Shown here: piece by piece, positions 56,148 to 64,000 of the stretch | Layout of the letters: the number at the start of each line of letters is the position of its first letter | How positions within the stretch are numbered: the first letter of the stretch is position 1 | The notes under the pieces: generated by a model | What the model saw: the letters and a program-made list of their open reading frames with translations, nothing else | The model's database searches: none | Told to the model about the DNA's origin: nothing | Position numbers and translations under genes: made by a program | Assembly: GCF_019393635.1 (NCBI RefSeq) | Contig: NC_057862.1 | Coordinates: 118,746,145-118,810,144, forward strand | Length of the DNA stretch: 64,000 nucleotides | Source of the DNA: Dromiciops gliroides | Taxonomy: Eukaryota; Chordata; Mammalia; Microbiotheria; Microbiotheriidae | Direction of reading: 5' to 3'

Positions 56148-57859
56148 CTGAAAATTATAGTCAGAGCATTCAGAGATAATACTCCAAGTGTTTTTTTCAC
56201 ATTAGTTTTGTATCATAAAAAAAAATATTTCTCTAAAAGCACATTATTTAGGTAACAAAGCTGCAATTCTTTTCCCCCAACAAGATAAAAATTCATGCTC
56301 CCTTATGTCAAACCAAACATGGAGTCAGAACAGAACTACAGTGGTTCAGGAATTAAGATAGTTTAGAAAAAGCTTGTCCTTAATATAAACTTAGGTTCTT
56401 AAGTTTCAGAGAGCTGTGGGAAGCTTAGAGCAAAGCAGTTCTTTTCTGACTCTCCAAGACTGGGCTTCTTCAATTCAAAAAATAGCCTTAATTAATAAAA
56501 TATTGGATCCCTAAACCCAAGAGCAAAAATCTAACTGCTGAGAAATAATAGCACAGTTGATTTATAAAATAATAAAGCTTTCTAAACCATCAGCGTAGAT
56601 GCCAGGTCTTCTCCAGCCAAATGATGCTAAAGTAACAGAATGATAGTGTCATTTGGCTGAGGGCTATCATTAATGGTGGGGAGTGGGGGGGGGCAGTTGG
56701 GGAAGCCCTCCATTGTGTCATTTTTCTACCATAAAACATGGCTAACATGACTGACATGACAAAAATACTACAGTTTCTTCTCTATGTTTGCAAAAATTCC
56801 TACATGGATGATAGTTAGAGATGAGTCTGTGCTAAAATAAAAACTAAGATATGAGGGAGAAAAGTTAATTTTGAAAAATTCAAAATTATGAAAACTATGC
56901 ATTAGGAAGATTTTTCATGGATAATTACCTATAGTCTACTGCTTCACGTCTTCTGAGTCCATGAATCAAAGAAAAAAATATTAAGCAAATAGTAGCATCC
57001 TTACTACAGTTCACTGGATTAAAATATAAGCAACATATAAGACTTGATATGGAAAGGTATCAACTGCTACAAAATACAGATGGATGGGCCAGAAATTCAT
57101 TGAAACATATCCTTGATTTTAGATCTTTAACACAGCTTTTGACTTTCCTAGCTTTTTGCATGGTTCAAATTTCTACATTTTATGTAGCATGCAAGAGAAA
57201 TAGGTCTCTTTTTATAAGTACTTCCACTAAACCAATATATCAAGTAATAGAAAAAGCCAGGGAAATTTGTCTCAATCCAGACAAATGTTCAGTTCTCATA
57301 TCCAATAAATGAAAGTAAAGTACTGGAAGAAGCAGAAACTAGTCAAGAGTGAAATCCCAGAAAATTCTACTAAATCAGTGAAGTTTTACATGGCAATAAT
57401 TTTAATTAATTAGAGAGATTGGTTTATAATCTCGCCTCTCTCCCCTCCCACTCCTTCACCTCATCAAGTTCCTCTTAGTATTCTATTTGCTGAACTTTGG
57501 AGACATAAAATCAAGAAAATATAATAACCTTATCTTATTATTATGATACTCAAGTTTTTGCCTATTTCAAATATAAGCTTCTTGAGGCCAGAGATTATTT
57601 TGCTTTTTGCTTAGTTATCCTCAGTGCCAGTTTAGTTCCTGACATAAATGTTGAATAAAAAGTTCTCGATTGACAGTCCTTAAAGTTCAGCAGCTTTGTA
57701 TTTCCATTTGTAACAAAAATCAAAATTATTTTAAAATACTTTTAAATTTGAAATTATATGATCCAGTACCAGATGCTGCTGAAAATGATGAAATGTTTTT
57801 TACTAGGTGCACTATTAACTTGTGTTATATATAACCTAAACTGGGCTCTCAGTGCTGCA

Positions 57860-58625
57860 AGGCAATCCTTTTACAATGCCCCCTAGGCAATTAACTCACT
57901 ATTCCACTCACCACAGCAGTTCTTCCAAATACTTTCATCCTTCCTCAAAACTTCCAAGGTTTCCCCTTCTCAGTATCTTCACAGGAGTCCCCTTCTCTCC
58001 TCTAGCACTGTCATCATTCTGTTATAAGGCCCTTAGCATATCACCTCCATCTACTGAAGTAGCCAGATGGGTGATCTCCCTGCCGCAACTCTCTCCCCAC
58101 TCCAGTGTACACTAAGCTGTCAAAGTATAGGTCTGAGCACACCATCCTCCAGCTCAGTAAATTCCAATGGCTCCCTATCCCCTGTAGGTTCAAATATAAC
58201 ATCCTCTGTTTTGTGTTCAAAGCCCTTCCCTCAGGGCTCCCCCCAACTTCTAGTATTCTTACTTCTTACACTCCTTACACTTACACTTCCTGACTTCAGG
58301 TGTTTTCACTGGCTGTTCCCTATATCCCGAATGCTCATCTCTGCCCCTCAGGCTTCCCAGGCTTTGAGTTTTAGCTAAAATCACTCCTTCTACATCAAAC
58401 CTTTCTAGAGCCTCCTTAATTCTAGTGCCTTCTCTCTGCAGGACATCTCAAATTTCCTGTATATATTTATTTGTACATTGTTTTTTTGCATGTTATCTGA
58501 GAGAATGGATAGACTATTAGCTCCTGGAGAATAAGGACTGTTTTTCATTTTTCTTTGTATTCCTAGCATTTAGTACAGCACCTGGCACCTAGCAGGTGCC
58601 TAATAAATGTTTGCTGATTGACAGA
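57860..58625 (+). mobile_element. L2-type LINE 3' end
   Basis: 'aattccaatggctccctatc', 'tgtgttcaaagcccttccct', 'ctggagaataaggactgttt', 'cacctggcacctagcaggtg' and 'cctaataaatgtttgctgat' follow L2 order to the 3' end. Confidence 0.7.
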
Positions 58626-58871
58626 CTTAGTTGCAATATGTCAAACATATGAATTATAATTATACAGTCTCATAATAATTTTTACATTTTTAACTGACAT
58701 TAGATTTGAAGAATAATTTTAAAATATTAAAACATGTTTGACACTAGAAATACAAGATTTCTAGAAATTTTGACATGATGGAATTTTGTTAAAGGGGAAA
58801 TGGAGGAAGTTGAAGAATGGAAATTCTGAGGAAAACTGAAGAAGCCATATTTTTCAAAAAAACATTTTTCA

Positions 58872-59017
58872 GGGGGCAGCTAGGTGGCATAGTGGATAAA
58901 GCACTGGCCCTGGATTCAGGAGTACCTGAGTTCAAATCAGGCCTCAGACACTTGAGACTTACTAGCTGTGTGACCCTGGGCAAGTCACTTAACCCTCATT
59001 GCCCCGCCAAAAAAAAA
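58872..59017 (+). mobile_element. CORE-SINE (A type)
   Basis: Full length with GGCAGCTAGGTGGCATAGTG and CTCATTGCCCCGCC. The long A-rich tail extends to about 59047. Flanks AACATTTTTCAGGG / AACATTTTCAAGGG suggest a TSD. Confidence 0.93.
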
Positions 59018-60519
59018 AAAATTTAAAAAATTAAAAAAAAAAAAAAACATTTTCAAGGGCTGTTAAAATTTACTCTTAAGTTACTAAACATTTGCTTTAA
59101 ACTTCAAAGCATAAAAGGATTCATCTACTAATGCAAAATCTACATTGCCCTTCCTAAATGTACAAGCGCTTTATTGAAATAGTAGTGTACCTTATTGACT
59201 ATTTTGTTCTCCTCTTCTCCATGAACTTCTCAAATTCATCTTTTGTTACTTTCACTCCATCTGACCCATGTCGAAATTTTTCTTCACTTTGGAGTGGGTT
59301 TTTCTTACCCCATCCATCTTCAACCACCTACTTTTGACGTAAAACCACTTACTCTGATAATAACCTCCAACTACTATGTGTTTTCAATGAGATTTTGTAT
59401 CTTATTTTAAATGTATGTGAATATTCTTTAGGATTCTAAATCTAATCTGCTCCCTCCAATTTGGGGTACGGTCTTTATTTGACTGATACTCAAATCTGCA
59501 TTTTTACTCAAAAGGAGCTAATCAGGTCTGATTCTATTTATCAAGTGGAATGTGGGCCTGACATCTGCACAGAGTATCTCTGAGACAATTCCCCATGTAG
59601 AAGAAGGTACCTGCTTCCAGGAAAGGAAAGTCATGATATGTAATAGAAACACTTTGGAGAGACTTTTGACCATGTGAGGACATTCTGTAACTGATTCCAG
59701 ACTGCTAACCACACAGTAAACAGCAGCCTTTTAACTAGGCTTCACATGTAAAACCAGATCTAGAGACATCTTTCAAAAGGCCTCAGTCTCAGCCTTTACC
59801 TCTCTTGGTTGAACTCTCTCTTTATTTGACTTGACTCCTTTACTTTCAAACATCCAGAGAAAGATAATGCTGTAGATAATGCTGTAAAGGGACAGGTCCT
59901 AGGCCTTTGTTCATCAGAGGCTGAGATGTGATCCCATTGATATTACCTGCCTCAGAGTTTATTCTTTCATTCAAGGTGAAAGGATGGAGGACTATGGCTG
60001 TAAGTTTTGAAAGGTCAGGGGAACTAGCTACCTGAGGTCTTTGAATACAGGCATCCAGCCCATGCAGGGTTTTGCTGCAAGCCCAGCTGATTGCCCCCAA
60101 AAGTGAGGAATGACCTTTGGGACCCAGGTCAAAACAGCCAAGCCCTCATCTGGGATAATGTTACATTTGGGCAAGAACTTTGTGAGACCAATGATATGTA
60201 CAAACCACTTATGTCTGAGCCCATAGTAGTATAGGGAAGCATATGCCTTGAAAGTGCTGCAGGCAAAGGGAACATTTGTACTCTGTTCTTGCTTAATCAC
60301 AGAAGAAAATATCGATTTGTGAAATTCAATTGATGTTAAGTTACTGGCACCTAACAGTGAGGGGAACACATCCATAATGGGAGTGTGAGTCAGTCGCATT
60401 AGAGATACCCCAACCCCTCACAAGTACTTCTAGAATCGTGAGAAGGGGATGTAGCAGCCTGACTCTGGGATAGTGAACCCAAAGAACACTTGCTACACAA
60501 ATTAAAAAAGAAAAAAAAA

Positions 60520-60710
60520 GTAGTATTTTTATAGCTCTTTAAAGTTTGCAAAGCACTTTATATGTTATCTCCTTTGATCCTTGTACGGTAGCTGCTATTA
60601 TTATCCCCAAAGCTGAAAGAAGTGAAGTGATTTGCCCAGTTACATAATTAGCTGCTCAGTTATCTGAGATAGGATTTAAATTCAGAGTTTCCCAAGTCCA
60701 GTGATGTATC
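60520..60710 (-). mobile_element. THER1/MIR-type SINE, reverse
   Basis: 'tttgcaaagcactttatatg', 'gctattattatccccaaagc', 'gatttgcccagttacataat'. Confidence 0.7.
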
Positions 60711-60845
60711 TACTCTATCATATAGCTGGCAAAGCACTATGTAAAAGAAGCAAAACAGTGAAAGTAGCAAAGAAATATGGACTACTAAGGTGTGTATGTG
60801 TGTATACACATATCCTTGCAATTTTAAGTTTGAAAAACTACTTCT

Positions 60846-60990
60846 GGGGAAGCTAGGTGGCACATTAGATAGAGCACCAGCCCTGGATTCAGGAGGACCT
60901 GAGTTCAAATCCAGCCTCAGACACTTAATACTTACTAGCTGTGTGACCCTGGGCAAGTTACTTAACCCCAATTGTCCCCCCCCCCCAAAA
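60846..60990 (+). mobile_element. CORE-SINE with C11 tail junction
   Basis: Full-length mixed A/B type copy. AATTG is followed by TCCCCCCCCCCC, then A-rich sequence. Flanks AACTACTTC on both sides. Confidence 0.92.
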
Positions 60991-61717
60991 AACCAACAAC
61001 AACTACTTCCATTGCTATAACATTTTAATTATAAACCCTAAAATACAACACAGATATAGTGCTACAAGAATTTTAAATCATATATCATAGTTAAATTGAA
61101 ATTGGCATATAACCACAAATGTTTTGGCATTTCTCCAAACCTAAAATACTCTAATATAAAGATTGAACTATGATCTTTCATTCTGTTAACTTAAAAGCAC
61201 TTTCCTAAGCTTTTTTTTTTTTTTGGGGGGGGGGAGTAGAGACAGACATGAAGTAGGAGAAAATTTATAACAGAGTATTTTCTCATAAATATCCTCTTAT
61301 TTTCCAGCCCTCAAGCTTGAAAGAAAAGCAGATTAAGAAGTATCACAGATGCAAATTATGAGGAGATCAATACCTTGTAAAGTTTAAATCCCTGATTATA
61401 AGGCCCTAGGCATAAACCAGGCTAGCTTGGTAAGGGGACAGTGTAGGAAGTGGAAGAGGGAAGGGAAAGAGCATGTTTCCCATGTTATAACCAACCATTT
61501 GTCGGATGACTAATCATATCAAAGTAACTTAGCCTGGCATTTCCAAGGAGGAAGTTAGGTAAAAGAGAATAAATGGAGAATTTAAGTCCTTAATTGCTAT
61601 CCCACTATATTTAAGGAGAGACAGGGTGGTGGAGTAGATAGAGAGCTACCTTTAGATCCACAAGACTTAGGTTCAATTTCTGCCTGACCAATCTGGCTGG
61701 ACAAGCCATTGAACTTC

Positions 61718-61876
61718 TTCTTCTTCTTCTTCTTCTTTTGTGCGGGGCAATGAGGGTTAAGTGACTTGCCCAGGGTCACACAGCTAGTAAATGTCAAGTG
61801 TCTGAGGCCACATCTGAACTCAGGTCCTCCTGACTCCAGGGTTGGTGCTTTATCCACTGTGCCACCTAGCTGCCCC
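61718..61876 (-). mobile_element. CORE-SINE, reverse, with TTC-repeat tail and 16-bp TSD
   Basis: The tail is a (TTC)7-type run (GAA on the SINE strand). The TSD AAGCCATTGAACTTCT is at 61703-61718 and 61877-61892, identical. It is inserted in an older MIR-like copy. Confidence 0.95.
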
Positions 61877-62185
61877 AAGCCATTGAACTTCTAAGTCCTG
61901 TAGGCCATGCAGCTGCAGTTGCATGTGGTCCACATCACTCTGACTGAAACCCAAACCAGATTAAAATATAACTGGAAAATGTTTAGCAAGCAATTTAAAA
62001 ATACAATGAAATATGGATGATTCTAATCTGTGGTTTCCTAAATCAATATGTAGTCTGCAGGTACTCATTTCAGTTTGACACTTGCTCTCTAGGCAGGTCT
62101 GTAACATTATAAAATGCAGAGGTGTCCACTTATTTAAAGAGGAAGTATCCTCATCTAAAAGTTTCCTATATAAATGAAACCTCCA

Positions 62186-62326
62186 GGGGGCAGCAAAGTG
62201 GCACAGTGGATAAAGCACTGGCTCTGTATTCAGGAGGACCTGAGTTCAAATTCAGCCTCAAACACTTGACCTTAGCTGTGTGACCCTTTGCAAGTCACTT
62301 AACCTTCATGGGGGGGGGGGGGGCGC
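62186..62326 (+). mobile_element. CORE-SINE (A type) ending in a G14 run
   Basis: GGGGCAGCAAAGTGGCACAG to CTTAACCTTCAT, then 14 G and CGCGC in place of the usual CCCC plus A tail. Confidence 0.9.
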
Positions 62327-62719
62327 GCAATGATTCATTAGCATGGGAGACACTAGAAATCATGAGAACAAAGATAACTTTGCCACCATCTGAAGAAACA
62401 TAGCTATGTCCCTTAACATCTCTTGGCCTTAATTTGCCCATCCATAAAATGAAGGGATACGATTCAATAATCATTACTTATGTTAATTTAAAAATATATT
62501 CTTCCCAAATTCCATGCTAAAAGACTTAAAATACTGTATTTATTATTCTGAGGTGATTTTATAGCTCTAAAGAATAGAACCAGAAGAAAATGCTTGTTAA
62601 ATTTGCTTCTACTCTTATTTCTCAGGTCATGACCTAAATTAAGCTCATTCCTACTATGATTTAGGATGATATTAAAAGGAAAACTTAAATGTTTTTTACA
62701 AAGAATGCTTTTAAATTGA

Positions 62720-62890
62720 TAATTTAGGATCACAAAAACCTTGAAGGGACGTTGGAGATCTCCCTGAGGGTACAACTCCCTTGTTTTACAATAGAGAAAA
62801 CTAAGGCCCCCCCCCCCCAAGATTAGCTGCCTTGCTCAAAGTCACAAGGAAGTAAACAGTAGAGCAAGGATTCGAACCCTCTTCCTGATT
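62720..62890 (-). mobile_element. MIR-like SINE, reverse
   Basis: 'ccttgaagggacgttggaga', 'acaatagagaaaactaagg', then a C12 run, 'gctcaaagtcacaagg' and 'gcaaggattcgaaccctctt'. Confidence 0.65.
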
Positions 62891-62999
62891 CCATAGGAAA
62901 GAGGACTAAGTATGCAAATACATTTTAACTATAGCTATTTCTCTTTGCCATCTACAACTTCTAACAACTCTTCCTTTGAAATGCTCTTTAAATCGTCCC

Positions 63000-63815
63000 C
63001 ACCTGTGTTCATTCTTACTGTTAAGTGATGACCTTACTCGGTTTCCCTGTCTTCAGCTTCACCTTACTTAAATCCATACTCTCTCATATATATCTTATGC
63101 AGATAAGACCTCCAAAATACCCATTATCATGTCATTTATTCCCTAAAAAACCTGCCAATGGAGCCCAAATGTCAATATAAAGTCCTTAGTCAGGACTCTT
63201 TAATTTGACATTAATCCATCTATCCAATTTTATCTCCCTCTATTACCCAAATGCAAACACCTCAACACCTATGAGTTTGGTTTAATTACTGTTATTTGAC
63301 CATCCAAATCTTCATTCCTTAACATAAGCCTCTGCTCAGATTCTCTGGATCCCTTCCTTCTTTTTCTTTTAAAGTATATAGCTGAAATCCCCATCACTGA
63401 CCTCCAGGTGGGATTGCCTGTCTGCATAAGCACACTCTGATATCCTCCATCCTGAATCCCACTAGTCATGGTTATATACACTGGTATTCAAGAAAGGACC
63501 CCCGTGTCGAATTTATAGTAAAAAAGACAAAAGTTACATAGCATGAGCAGCTGTGGATGAATTGTAATCTGCATCTTTGGAGGGTACTTCAGAAAATCTA
63601 TGAAATCTTCACAATTCAAAAAGAGTTGCCTATACCACTCATGTGTGGCATTTTATGGTGTGCCTTGCATGGTTATTTAACTTCTGTATGTATCTACTAA
63701 AATAAGAGCTCCTTAAAGGCAAGGACCGTGGTCTTATCTATAATTCTATTTCCTTAGCAGATTGCAGAATAACTTCCAAAAAAGTGCTTAATAAATGTTT
63801 GCTAAATGAAAGTGC
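63000..63815 (+). mobile_element. L2-type LINE 3' end
   Basis: 'cctgccaatggagcccaaat', 'aagagctccttaaaggcaag', 'gaccgtggtcttatctataa' and 'agtgcttaataaatgtttgc' mark the 3' end. Confidence 0.6.
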
Positions 63816-64000
63816 ATGGGTTTTATTGTCCCAATTAGATTATAAGATACTTGATAACAAGACTTACTTCCTCTGTAATCCCCAACAAAGAAACTCCCAC
63901 CATGCTTGTCCATCTTAAGTATTCCATTAATATTCACTGAATGAAAAATGAGATTAGTGCTAATGTCATATTTGAAATAAAGTCCTTTTTAAATTGTAAT

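Larger units (their letters stand above)
56148..64000. other. ZFAND6 5' intron (upstream of first coding exon)
   Basis: The first coding exon begins at a splice acceptor, so this flank is intron up to an untranslated exon not seen here. No CpG island is visible to 64 kb. SINE and L2-type pieces are listed; 56.2-57.8 kb and 59.05-60.5 kb hold no recognised element. Confidence 0.65.

Noticed and set aside
57049-57312. 87-codon plus-strand frame upstream of ZFAND6
   Set aside because: Not similar to a family I know. It could belong to an old transposon, but nothing in the sequence supports this.

Overview
The window is vertebrate nuclear DNA. It is dominated by interspersed repeats whose SINEs are of marsupial type: tRNA-headed CORE-SINE copies with A-rich tails, Mar-1-like SINEs with an RTE-type 3' end, and MIR/THER-like copies. 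Intron-rich genes, a CpG island and AC/GGAA microsatellites fit a mammalian genome. I read it as a metatherian and cannot settle the species from this sequence alone.

Two protein genes are supported, both on the minus strand. The left part (1-26.1 kb) holds the 5' half of FAH (fumarylacetoacetate hydrolase). Exon 1 lies in a CpG island at about 26.0 kb, followed by exons 2-5 at 11.1, 8.7, 8.1 and 3.7 kb; the remaining exons lie beyond the left edge. All five exons have consensus splice sites and join in one frame to encode residues 1-152, including the active-site block with Asp126, Tyr128, His133 and Arg142. The right part (41.0-56.2 kb) holds the complete coding region of ZFAND6 (AWP1) in five coding exons: 209 codons plus stop, with an N-terminal A20 zinc finger and a C-terminal AN1 zinc finger. 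Its 5' UTR exon(s) and promoter must lie beyond 56.15 kb, probably outside the window. ZFAND6 upstream of FAH on the same strand is the order known from human 15q25.

Between the genes (26.6-41.0 kb) I see no coding exon. This interval holds L2/CR1-type LINE pieces, an LTR-like insertion of about 0.9 kb that splits an L2-type LINE, a partial second copy of an LTR that also occurs in FAH intron 4, and many SINEs. Introns carry microsatellites, including 31 perfect GGAA units 178 bp upstream of FAH exon 3 (in transcript direction), several SINEs with clear target-site duplications, and old LINE fragments. From about 38 to 48 kb, around the 3' end of ZFAND6, young SINEs are absent.

The two genes act in unrelated processes: FAH is the last step of tyrosine catabolism, and ZFAND6 is a ubiquitin-binding adaptor in TRAF/NF-kB signalling and peroxisomal import. 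I found no convincing new biological system. The observations worth following up are repeat structures, possible regulatory motifs and one unexplained retrosequence-like stretch at 59.5-60.5 kb.
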